Below, in pieces: positions 54,701-62,896 of a DNA stretch of 64,000 bases (positions within the stretch are counted from its first letter, which is position 1; every line of letters begins with the position of its first letter). Both the position numbers and the translations under genes were made by a program. The DNA comes from an uncultured Flavobacteriales bacterium (GTDB taxonomy: Bacteria; Bacteroidota; Bacteroidia; Flavobacteriales_D; Crocinitomicaceae): positions 62,001-126,000 of the forward strand of contig CALEIK010000028.1 in the NCBI GenBank assembly GCA_937876195.1, written 5' to 3'. The notes beneath the pieces were generated by a model. The model searched no databases. It saw only the letters and a program-made list of their open reading frames with translations, and was not told the DNA's origin.

Positions 54701-54758
54701 AAGAAGCACGACAACTGATTACTTAGAAGACTATTCAGGCGAGGAGTATTGTTTTTAG
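54701..54758 (+). pseudogene. Decayed duplicate of the acyl-CoA dehydrogenase 3' end
   Basis: The 58 bp match the last codons of the acyl-CoA dehydrogenase (54074-54131). The first 19 bases (AAGAAGCACGACAACTGAT) are identical, then substitutions and a 1-bp deletion occur, and TATTGTTTTTA is shared at the end. It is therefore a direct repeat that brackets the 54136-54687 gene. The copy is too short and frameshifted to be functional. Confidence 0.8.
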
Positions 54759-54807
54759 CCGTGCTTTATTGCAGAAGAAATGTATACAGGTCTAATCAAA
54801 AATAAAA

Positions 54808-56097
54808 TTATTCGATGCGTGTTGCGAAGAAAAGATCATGAAACTTGGGTTCAAACATTAGCTCTCCCGCAGAATTTACAAGTCCCCACTTAAGTGTTTT
54901 TGCATCACGAACCGCTGCATAACCATCCTTAAAAGCCTTCACTTCGACATAAACAGGTTCAATAATCATGTGGGTATTTGCGTCATAAAAACCAAAGTTA
55001 TTATCCTTGCCAACAATATACCACCCTCCAGTTAGTGGTTCAATGCTTGCGAACTCAAAGGGGATTACAGTTTTACCGCTTGTATTAATGCCTCCCCAAT
55101 TTTTTCCATCATATGCTAAGGCAATTCCATTTTCAAAATACTTTAATGTCTTGTATATTGGCTCAATCTCATACTCGCCTTTGGCATTGATAAAACCAAG
55201 TTCACCAAAGTTTCCATTGATGCGAACACGACCAAATCCTTCAGAAAAAGCATAGACCTTTTCAACTTCAGCAGGTAATGAAATCAACTCACCGGCACGA
55301 TTGACCAATAGATATTCTTCTCTTTTCGTTCTGACGAAACCAACGCCAGCAACAGGATCAAAGTTGGACGCATAATCATATATGGGGTCAAGAATCCATT
55401 CACCTTTCGTATTGATATACCCCACATCATCAATAGTGACAACAGCCCACGCGATAGAATCTTCTGAAAACTCACCGACCTTGTCAAATTTAGATGCGAT
55501 TACCACTTCTCCTTTGGTGTTTACATAGCCCCACTTTTTATCATCTCCATAAAAAGGAATCAGGTTCATAGCGACTGCAGACTCACTTATCTTAATATTC
55601 CGAATTTTCGTATTAATCTTGTATGCCTTTCCATCCGAATGCAGCAGGTAGTCTTCTTTATCTTTTACAGCATGTGCGACTCCATTTTTGAAAGGAGCAA
55701 TTCGACTGTATTCATTGGCAAAGATGATAGTTCCATTAAGACCTACAACTGCATCATCTTTACGGATGTTTAGCGTAGCTTGACCATCGATAAAAGCCAG
55801 ATTGTTATCGTACAAATTTAATTTCGAAGTTGGAACATATGAATCATATGGCAAGCTAACTTCAGTTCCATTCACATCGATCAAAGTGAACTTTCTTTTT
55901 CTACCATCGTACACAAAAGCAAAACCCTCGGAACAGAAGATGTGTGCCTGGGTATATGCAGCTGGGATCTTAACTTCACCGTTAACATCACAATAACCAA
56001 ATAGTCCGCTCGGACCTTCATTAAAAGCTATCAACACATCCTGAGCTAAAGAAATTTTTACGGCAGTTATTAATAGTAGAAAGAGTAAATTTCTCAT
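54808..56097 (-). CDS. WG-repeat-containing exported protein
   Basis: The 429-aa protein has a signal peptide (about 1-18, KISLAQ) followed by about eight to ten WG repeats. Examples are GYCDVNGEVKIPAAY, WGYVNTKGEVVIASKFDKV, GYINTKGEWILDPIYDYA and WGLVNSAGELMFEPKF. The repeats form beta units of about 40 residues and probably act in binding on the cell surface or in the periplasm. The function is not known. No C-terminal sorting domain is visible. It is convergent with the secreted-protein gene. Confidence 0.85.
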   Translation of the reverse strand: MRNLLFLLLITAVKISLAQDVLIAFNEGPSGLFGYCDVNGEVKIPAAYTQAHIFCSEGFAFVYDGRKRKFTLIDVNGTEVSLPYDSYVPTSKLNLYDNNLAFIDGQATLNIRKDDAVVGLNGTIIFANEYSRIAPFKNGVAHAVKDKEDYLLHSDGKAYKINTKIRNIKISESAVAMNLIPFYGDDKKWGYVNTKGEVVIASKFDKVGEFSEDSIAWAVVTIDDVGYINTKGEWILDPIYDYASNFDPVAGVGFVRTKREEYLLVNRAGELISLPAEVEKVYAFSEGFGRVRINGNFGELGFINAKGEYEIEPIYKTLKYFENGIALAYDGKNWGGINTSGKTVIPFEFASIEPLTGGWYIVGKDNNFGFYDANTHMIIEPVYVEVKAFKDGYAAVRDAKTLKWGLVNSAGELMFEPKFHDLFFATRIE

Positions 56098-56217
56098 GTA
56101 AATGTTTTTTAGTGTTCTAATTTACCAAAAGTATCCTATTGACGCAAATCTCTATTGTCGTAGCAGACCTTGAAGATATGAAACATCCATATAACCATTT
56201 GTCGCATTCAAAAAGTG

Positions 56218-56715
56218 TTAAACGATATGATTCACAAGAAGTAGCATTGTTCCAATCAGGACAACAACCAGTGATTTTCTGTTGACCAAATACTTCTTTC
56301 GAACCTGGTTTGAAAATAGGAAAACTGAAATGAGCAGAAAACATCCACTTATTACATAAACCAGCCAATTGTACTCAAATTCGGGAAGTGTATCATCGGA
56401 AGTAGCATATAGTGTCGGGAATATGGCGGAAAAAATGGTCGCATATATGGCGTAGATACTGGCAAGATACCACCCGATTCTTTTACTGAAAATTAACCCA
56501 AAGCCGCTCAGAAAAAACATGAAATTGATTAAAATTGGGATGTACCACACTACCAAAAGATTATACCATACGAGTTCTTCCGGATGCTGCAATACTTTTC
56601 TAAAGAAATCAAGTTGTACAGACATAACTTCTAATAACAAATAGAAATATGCAATGCTAAATAAGATGAGAAAGATGGCAACTACTATTTCGAGATCTCG
56701 GGCGTTTTTTGTCAT
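56218..56715 (-). CDS. Small polytopic membrane protein, unknown
   Basis: The product is 165 aa from the ATG at 56713-56715 (MTKNARDLEIVVAI). A TTG at 56766 is in frame but overlaps the upstream transporter. Four membrane helices are predicted at about 11-31, 56-76, 82-100 and 117-134, with another near the C-terminus (about 147-163). No motif is recognised. It follows the POT transporter on the same strand by 37 bp, so co-transcription is possible. Confidence 0.6.
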   Translation of the reverse strand: MTKNARDLEIVVAIFLILFSIAYFYLLLEVMSVQLDFFRKVLQHPEELVWYNLLVVWYIPILINFMFFLSGFGLIFSKRIGWYLASIYAIYATIFSAIFPTLYATSDDTLPEFEYNWLVYVISGCFLLISVFLFSNQVRKKYLVNRKSLVVVLIGTMLLLVNHIV

Positions 56716-56752
56716 TGTTTTGTTAGGTCTGGTAGTTTTAACTTGGTTTTCA

Positions 56753-57979
56753 TTAAAAATCCTCAATCTTTGCGGCTTCTAATGCCATGTTATTGCTTCG
56801 ATTATACAGCACCAGCCCCACACTCAAAACCGCAAAAACGATCAGGTAAACGAACAGTGTCGCTTCGGGTTCTCTAAAGATTACACCATTAAATAAGCCC
56901 ATCATCAACGAAAGCAATCTTGTGGGTAGAAATGCCAAACTAATTAAAATTGCTAGGTATTTTGGGTTTGAATACTGCGTCAACACGGAAAGAATGATTG
57001 GAGCAATATGGATTTCGGAAATTGCAAGAAAAAGGATAGAAATTAAATACAACGCCGTGTGTTCTTCGGTTGGGATTTCAGGGATTAACAGTAGGACTGC
57101 GAATGACAGCGTACCCAAAATGAATCCTATCATCAGCTTGAAAAATGGAGAACTGTAGAACTTCGTCCAAAGAATTATTAACAGAATACTTGTCGTTAGA
57201 AGGAAAATTACATTCATTGATGTCCATAGATCTTTTGGGATTCCCCATGCCGAAATTTCACGAAGTTCAGAGATTATTTCAGCACCTCGAAAACTTGGAA
57301 TTTCATAAATTGCCCAAAAAACGCCAAGGCAAACTACCGCGATGGAAATATGCGCTACCCTTCTATTCATTGACAACGCGTTTTTCACGGATTGGCTATG
57401 CTTCTTTTCTTCTGAAAATAAAAGAAGGGTAACTGATGCCAACATTATAATTCCTGCGGTTATAAATCCAGCGTTCCAACCATACTTATCTCCAACTAAT
57501 CCAATAAGCAGAACTCCCAAAAAAGCGCCCAGGTTGACTGCGAAATAGAAGATTGTGAAACCTGCATCTAACAGTTTAGTCTTGCTCAAATAGGTTTTTC
57601 CAAAATTTGAAAGAATGTTTGGACCATACAATCCACTCCCTATAACCAAAAGAATCCAACCAGCATATAAACCCGTTGTTGAAGGAATACAAAAACTAAA
57701 TGCACCTATGGCTTGTAGAATCCCACCAGTAATCATGGTTGTACGATTTCCAATAACGAGGTCACCAAGTAAAGCACCTATAATCTCAGAAAAAATGATC
57801 GCAGTAGTGAAAATGCCATAAATACTGAAGGCATCCATATAATCCATTTTATGCGTTTCACTCACCATGTGCAAGATGATAATTGAACGTAAACCATAAT
57901 ACGATGTCCTTTCTAACATCCTTGAAGTGGCAAGTAAAAATGCTTCTTTGCTGTGGGTTTGGGTTTTTAGGTTTTCCAT
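56753..57979 (-). CDS. POT/MFS-type proton-dependent transporter
   Basis: This is a 408-aa transporter from the ATG at 57977-57979 (MENLKTQTHSKEAFLL). The longer upstream frame has no support. About 12 membrane segments are visible. The N-terminal ERTSYYGLRSIIILHMV (about 22-38) matches the ExxERFxYY-like motif of proton-coupled oligopeptide transporters, and GDLVIGNRTTMITGG fits the MFS loop. Peptides are the likely substrate, which would match the DPP-IV peptidase elsewhere in the window, but specificity is not proven. It is in a gene pair with the small membrane protein downstream. Confidence 0.8.
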   Translation of the reverse strand: MENLKTQTHSKEAFLLATSRMLERTSYYGLRSIIILHMVSETHKMDYMDAFSIYGIFTTAIIFSEIIGALLGDLVIGNRTTMITGGILQAIGAFSFCIPSTTGLYAGWILLVIGSGLYGPNILSNFGKTYLSKTKLLDAGFTIFYFAVNLGAFLGVLLIGLVGDKYGWNAGFITAGIIMLASVTLLLFSEEKKHSQSVKNALSMNRRVAHISIAVVCLGVFWAIYEIPSFRGAEIISELREISAWGIPKDLWTSMNVIFLLTTSILLIILWTKFYSSPFFKLMIGFILGTLSFAVLLLIPEIPTEEHTALYLISILFLAISEIHIAPIILSVLTQYSNPKYLAILISLAFLPTRLLSLMMGLFNGVIFREPEATLFVYLIVFAVLSVGLVLYNRSNNMALEAAKIEDF

Positions 57980-58058
57980 GGTGTGGTTTAGTAGATTTTT
58001 ATATTTAGGTTCAGAAAACTTTACTAATATATCACTTTTGGCTTTTGCTATTCCGTTA

Positions 58059-58727
58059 TTAAGAATCAAACCTCTCACCATCCCACTTCACTCCTGGCGG
58101 AAACAATTCACCTTTTCTCTTCTTCATTTCTTGGGCAATCAATGCGCTGTTTCCACCTTGTTCTTCCAGTTTTGAAATGATGTTCAGGTAACTTTTTTCG
58201 TCTCTATTCTGAGAGAGTTTAAACACATTGTCAATGTGGTCTGCTTTGATCTCAAAACCTACAATGGCAGGCATCATTTTGCTTAAAAAGGTATCGGGTA
58301 GATTATCGTAAATGGTGAGTGACTGTTCGTTTCCCTTTTCAAATTTCAGAGTCAGTTTCCGCATGAACTGAATTAACTCATCCGAAGACATGAACTTCAC
58401 CTGTCCGCTGATGTGCACACTCATGTAGTTCCATGTGGATCCAATTTGCGGGTTGCTGTACCACGAAGCACTTACATACGCACTCGGACCTGTAAACACA
58501 GCCAATGCATTTGGATTTTCAACAAAGGATTTATGATGGTCTGTATTCCGCATAATGTGTCCTTGTAGATACAGTTCTCCATGTCTTTCCTCCACCAAGA
58601 GTGGAACCTGCGTGGCAACTTGCTTCCCGGACACATCGCTTCCTGTCAAGAAGGCAAATGGATGAGCTTCTAGGAAAGCTAAAATTGTTTGTCGGTCTTT
58701 TTCCTTAAAGTATGAAAAGTTATACAT
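58059..58727 (-). CDS. FMN-binding PaiB-family protein (negative transcriptional regulator family)
   Basis: The 222-aa protein has the split-barrel FMN-binding fold. Family segments are FLTGSDVSGKQVATQVPLLV at about 27-46, GHIMRNTDHHKSF at about 56-68, VFTGPSAYVSASWYSNP at about 77-93, and TWNYMSVHISGQV at about 98-110. PaiB of Bacillus represses sporulation and protease genes, but many homologues may be flavin enzymes. The name is from the family, not from a proven role here. It is divergent from the ORF6N gene, and a dyad lies in the spacer (58838-58864). Confidence 0.88.
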   Translation of the reverse strand: MYNFSYFKEKDRQTILAFLEAHPFAFLTGSDVSGKQVATQVPLLVEERHGELYLQGHIMRNTDHHKSFVENPNALAVFTGPSAYVSASWYSNPQIGSTWNYMSVHISGQVKFMSSDELIQFMRKLTLKFEKGNEQSLTIYDNLPDTFLSKMMPAIVGFEIKADHIDNVFKLSQNRDEKSYLNIISKLEEQGGNSALIAQEMKKRKGELFPPGVKWDGERFDS

Positions 58728-58837
58728 GATTGGTTGGTTTGGGGTGATGTTGATTGCTCAGGTTAATCTAATTTATAAAATTGTTCAACTAAAGATAAAT
58801 AAATTTACACGTTAGCACATTTATGGCAATTTATACT

Positions 58838-58864
58838 CTTGAAATCACAATTTGTGATGTCAAG
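58838..58864. promoter_or_regulatory. 27-bp inverted repeat upstream of the ORF6N gene
   Basis: Arms CTTGA and ATCACAA face TTGTGAT and TCAAG around a central T, with one unpaired position on each side. It lies 33 bp before the ORF6N ATG and directly before a -7-like TATCTTTA. The ORF6N protein or the PaiB-like protein are candidate ligands. Confidence 0.55.
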
Positions 58865-58896
58865 TTTATATCTTTAAGTAAACCAAAATACTACTC

Positions 58897-59421
58897 ATGA
58901 AAGGATCGTTCATAATTCCAGATGAAACCGTTATAAGTAAAATCTATCATTTCAGAGGGCTGAAGGTAATGATAGATAGTGATTTGGCGGAGCTTTATCA
59001 AGTTGAAACTAAACGCTTAAATGAGCAAGTAAAAAGAAATATTTCTCGATTTCCACAAGATTTCATGTTTCAACTCACCGAAGAAGAATGGGAAAACTTG
59101 AAGTCGCAAAATGCGACATCAAGTTGGGGAGGCAGAAGAATTGCGCCATATGCTTTTACAGAACATGGCGTTTTAATGCTTTCCAGTGTTTTAAACAGCG
59201 ATAAAGCTATTGAGATCAACATTCAGCTTGTTCGCATTTTCACAAAGATGCGGGAGATGCTACTCACTCACAAAGACATTTTACTTCAAATGGAAGAAAT
59301 AAGAAAGTCGGTAGCAAATCAAGATGAGCGAATTGACCTCATCTACAACTACTTAATGGAATTTGTAAAACAAGAAAAGCAACCACGAAAGTCAATTGGA
59401 TTTAAATCTTCAAAAGGTTAA
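58897..59421 (+). CDS. ORF6N-domain DNA-binding protein
   Basis: The 174-aa protein has an N-terminal ORF6N domain at about 12-95: HFRGLKVMIDSDLAELYQVETKRLNEQVKRN (part: VMIDSDLAELYQVETKRLNEQ), FPQDFMFQLT, and GGRRIAPYAFTEHGVLMLSSV. This is the KilA-N/ORF6N class first known from phage, common also as single chromosomal genes. A helical C-terminus ends in basic residues (KQPRKSIGFKSSKG). No phage genes are nearby, so it is not evidence for a prophage. It may bind the dyad upstream of its own promoter (inference). Confidence 0.92.
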   Translation: MKGSFIIPDETVISKIYHFRGLKVMIDSDLAELYQVETKRLNEQVKRNISRFPQDFMFQLTEEEWENLKSQNATSSWGGRRIAPYAFTEHGVLMLSSVLNSDKAIEINIQLVRIFTKMREMLLTHKDILLQMEEIRKSVANQDERIDLIYNYLMEFVKQEKQPRKSIGFKSSKG

Positions 59422-59479
59422 GATCCCATTTTCCAAATTCGGGTATTGGTAGGGATAACTCTATTCCTATATCCTGCCC

Positions 59480-59503
59480 AATTACCACGAATTCGGGGTA
59501 ATT
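59480..59503 (+). terminator. 24-bp hairpin after the ORF6N gene
   Basis: AATTACC and GGTAATT flank an inner palindrome CGAATTCG with a single mismatched pair, so it folds as one 24-base stem-loop. It lies 59 bp after the ORF6N stop, followed by CGTTTTG. It may be a weak terminator or a protein site. The rest of the spacer to 59697 holds a short TACGTA pair and nothing else that I can support. Confidence 0.4.
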
Positions 59504-59697
59504 CGTTTTGCCTTCCACGACCTAACTACAACGCCCCAAACATCTAAAAATCACAAGTTTCCGAAAAAACAACGTACTTGCATCTAACCAGCACTACGTA
59601 CAACTACGTAATTCCTTTTGATTCAAACTGATTTACAGCTAGATGAAGTAAAACCTCCATTACCTTCGAAGATACAATGCTAAAACTACCATGGACT

Positions 59698-62600
59698 ATG
59701 AAAAATTTTACTACACTTTGTTCAGCATTATTGATAATGCTTTTCGCGCACTCAAGCTTTAGCCAACAAGCTTCACAAATTAACATTACTGGTTCAACAG
59801 ATATTGACACCATCAGCGTCGGTGTGTTCAATGTTGTTGATGATCAACTTTCCATTGTGTCAAATGGATTGATAGAAGGTTGGACAGTGACAATTACGGG
59901 TTCGTACACCGCGGGTGATGAATTAAGCTACAATGGCGCACTGCCAGGTGGTGTTACCGCTTCCGCTTTTAATACGGCAACCCGAAGTATCCAATTTACT
60001 GGGAACGTTTCGGCAAGTGTGTGGCAAGAGCTTTTGAGAAGAATCACCATTAGAACAGATAACACGGTTTGTACGCCTGAGCAACGAAAAGTTTCGTTCA
60101 ATACCGGGCACGTAATTTATAACCCGCTCAACGGTCACTTTTATTTGGCGTATCCTAATGGTTTAAGCTGGACGGATGGGGAAACGTATGCCGGAAATCA
60201 ATCTTTTTACGGCGTTCAAGGGTATTTAACAACGATAACATCCTTTGCGGAAAATAGCTTTATCGAGGTAATGGTCGATCAAAACTCGTGGATGGGCTGT
60301 TCTGACAACTACCTACAGATCAATGAAGCTGTGGGGTATACGCTATATGCCAGTCAAACGGCAGCTGAAGGTAAATGGTACTGGGTGACAGGTCCCGAAA
60401 AAGGAACGCAAATGCGCACAGGAAACGCGGCGAACAACAACTTGGGAAGTGCAATTGCGGGGATCTATCAAAATTGGGTAGCTTCAGAACCCAACGATTG
60501 GCCAGACGCAGGAATTGGTCAAGAAGATTACGGACATATGTACGCAAATGGAACGTGGAATGACTTTGCCAATACCCAGATCATTGGATCCATTATTGAA
60601 TTCGGTGGCTTGCCAAATGACAATCCAACATTTCAATTGGTGTTCACTAAAACATTGCACGTAAATGGGGCTGCATCAGGAACAATTACGGGTGGAAATG
60701 TCAGCGTGTGCGAAGGAACAAATTCTACGCTCTTAACATTGACTGGTTTAACTGGTACTGTCGATCACTGGGAATATTCCTACGATGATTTTTTGACAGC
60801 TGGAACCACTATTGCCAACACGACAACTTCGTTAAACGTGTCAAATATTTCAACGACGACCTACTATAGAGCCATTGTTAATTCTACGGCTCCATCGTGC
60901 AACAATTTAGCAACATCTGCTGTTCCAGTCACTGTGGCTTCGACCAATGGAGGGACAGTTACCGCGCTTAACAATACAATTTGTACTGGCGGAAATGTTG
61001 ATCTCGATTTATTCGGAGTTTCTGGAAGCATCCTAAATTGGGAAGTGGATGATAATAGTGGTTTCACATCGCCAACTACGATTGCTAATACAACGACATC
61101 GTTAACTTACACACTCCCCTATTCAGGAACGTACTATTTCAGAGTAAAAGTACAATACAGCGACTGTGGAACACCTGAATACTCTAGTACATCGACAATT
61201 ACCGTGAACGCTGGAACTCCCCCGTCAGGTGGATTGGTTTCGAATGTATCTGAATGCAACACGACAAATGCAGGATCGTTAACACTTTCTGGTCACATTG
61301 GAACAATTGATAAGTGGCAATTTTCTACCGACGGTGGTCTGGTATGGACAGATGTCGCAAATACGACAAGTACACAAGCGTATTCAAACGTTGATTCTGA
61401 TCGTCTTTATCGCGTTTTGGTAACAAATGGATCTTGTGGAAGCGCGTATAGTTCTTCGGGAGAGATTTCAATTATTGGACAAACTACTGGTGAATGGCTT
61501 GGTATGCAAGATAGTTTGTGGCAAAATGCCAGTAACTGGAGATGTGATTTTATCCCAACTTCGGGAATGGATATCTTAATTAACGCCACTGCTGGAAACG
61601 ACATGTATTTGGATCAAAATCGCGTAGCAGGTGAAATCAATTTTAACGGTTCAGACATTAAAATTTACCTTCAACAAAACGATCTCACCGTTTCTGGATA
61701 CATCAACACTGATGAAAACAACTATTTTATCACGAACAATTCAGGCGTACTAAAAATGAATATCGGTTCGGGAAGCACACAGTTCGTTCCAATTGGCGAA
61801 AGCTCTTACAATCCGGTTCAAGTCACCAATAATTCTGGGAATTCTGACTTCTTTGACTTCCGAGTGGTAGACAGTGTAATGGTCAACGGAACATCAGGAA
61901 TTTTAATCGTCGAGCCACACGTCATGCGTACGTGGAATATTGGAAAAACAGCATCCAACGGAGGAGCGGGAATCGACTTTATTTTCTACTGGGATGCTGC
62001 TGAAGAATCAGCATTGTTGACTTCGCCTACGTTGAATCACCACAATGGCAACAACTGGGAAATTCCATCGATGGGAGCTTCTGCCTACAATGCAGCGCCT
62101 AGAAGTTTATCCTACACGGGATATACAGGAACCTTCTCCCCGTTTGCTATTGGGGACAACACTTCTAGTCCTCTTCCTATTGAGCTCGGCTACTTTCAAC
62201 TTGATTGTGTCGGCGATATGACGGAATTGAATTGGCAAACCCTGTCGGAATACAATGCTGCAGGTTTTGTTGTTGAATTCAGCGAAAACACCCAAGATTG
62301 GGAAGCGAGATCAGAAATGATTCCAGCAGCAGGGAACAGCACAGAAATAAACAACTACCAATTTACCGATGCAAATAGAGTTGAAGGGTACTACCGACTT
62401 GTCCAATACGACATAGACGGGCAATCCAAGATTTACGGACCGCTCCATTCAGATTGTGGAACGATGCTGCAAGAAATTACCGTATTCCCGAACCCCACAG
62501 CAGAGGAATTGAATATTTCTATCAATTTGAATCGAAGAGAGCTAGTCACCATTCAAATGACTGATGTGAATAGTAAAACCTTCCTTCATGACGCGCGACA

Positions 62601-62724
62601 ATTGGAAAAAGGGAACAATTTGCTCCATTACGAATTCACCCAAATTCCATCAGGCGTCTATTTTCTGACGGTCAAAATTGGTGAAGAATATTTTACTAGG
62701 AAAATTGTGAAGTTGAGGGATTGA
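59698..62724 (+). CDS. Secreted C-type-lectin and Ig-like protein with T9SS type A sorting domain
   Basis: The product is 1008 aa from ATG 59698 (MKNFTTLCSALLIMLFAHSS, signal peptide). A C-type lectin domain lies at about 140-300, with SWTDGETYAG, EPNDWPD at about 264 (EPN sugar/calcium motif) and WNDF at about 287. Three Ig-like or PKD-like repeats lie at about 325-595 (GTITGGNVSVCEGTNSTLLT type, start GGNVSVCEGTN). A beta-rich region follows, and the type A sorting domain spans about 925-1008 (ITVFPNPTAEELNIS to ending YFTRKIVKLRD). It should be exported by T9SS, trimmed by PorU and bound to the surface, where it likely binds sugars. Confidence 0.92.
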   Translation: MKNFTTLCSALLIMLFAHSSFSQQASQINITGSTDIDTISVGVFNVVDDQLSIVSNGLIEGWTVTITGSYTAGDELSYNGALPGGVTASAFNTATRSIQFTGNVSASVWQELLRRITIRTDNTVCTPEQRKVSFNTGHVIYNPLNGHFYLAYPNGLSWTDGETYAGNQSFYGVQGYLTTITSFAENSFIEVMVDQNSWMGCSDNYLQINEAVGYTLYASQTAAEGKWYWVTGPEKGTQMRTGNAANNNLGSAIAGIYQNWVASEPNDWPDAGIGQEDYGHMYANGTWNDFANTQIIGSIIEFGGLPNDNPTFQLVFTKTLHVNGAASGTITGGNVSVCEGTNSTLLTLTGLTGTVDHWEYSYDDFLTAGTTIANTTTSLNVSNISTTTYYRAIVNSTAPSCNNLATSAVPVTVASTNGGTVTALNNTICTGGNVDLDLFGVSGSILNWEVDDNSGFTSPTTIANTTTSLTYTLPYSGTYYFRVKVQYSDCGTPEYSSTSTITVNAGTPPSGGLVSNVSECNTTNAGSLTLSGHIGTIDKWQFSTDGGLVWTDVANTTSTQAYSNVDSDRLYRVLVTNGSCGSAYSSSGEISIIGQTTGEWLGMQDSLWQNASNWRCDFIPTSGMDILINATAGNDMYLDQNRVAGEINFNGSDIKIYLQQNDLTVSGYINTDENNYFITNNSGVLKMNIGSGSTQFVPIGESSYNPVQVTNNSGNSDFFDFRVVDSVMVNGTSGILIVEPHVMRTWNIGKTASNGGAGIDFIFYWDAAEESALLTSPTLNHHNGNNWEIPSMGASAYNAAPRSLSYTGYTGTFSPFAIGDNTSSPLPIELGYFQLDCVGDMTELNWQTLSEYNAAGFVVEFSENTQDWEARSEMIPAAGNSTEINNYQFTDANRVEGYYRLVQYDIDGQSKIYGPLHSDCGTMLQEITVFPNPTAEELNISINLNRRELVTIQMTDVNSKTFLHDARQLEKGNNLLHYEFTQIPSGVYFLTVKIGEEYFTRKIVKLRD

Positions 62725-62759
62725 ACCAGAAGGTTGTAATAAGTCGACAACAAGTGAAG

Positions 62760-62793
62760 AGGTGCAGAAGAACGTAATGTTTTGTCTGCACCT
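62760..62793 (+). terminator. Rho-independent terminator of the lectin-domain gene
   Basis: The 9-bp stem AGGTGCAGA/TCTGCACCT has a 16-nt loop and is followed by a T-run on the plus strand. It lies 36 bp after the lectin gene stop. A 12-bp palindrome TATCATATGATA (62846-62857) follows in the spacer. Confidence 0.8.
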
Positions 62794-62896
62794 TTTTTTG
62801 TGGGTAATATATGCAGCGAACAGTTTCGTGCTTCCTACGTGGTACTATCATATGATACTATCAAATAGGCTACAAAATTCTTAGGTAAGTATGTTA

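Noticed and set aside
58897..59421. Prophage, suggested by the ORF6N domain
   Set aside because: No structural, integrase or lysis genes nearby; ORF6N genes often occur singly in Bacteroidota chromosomes.
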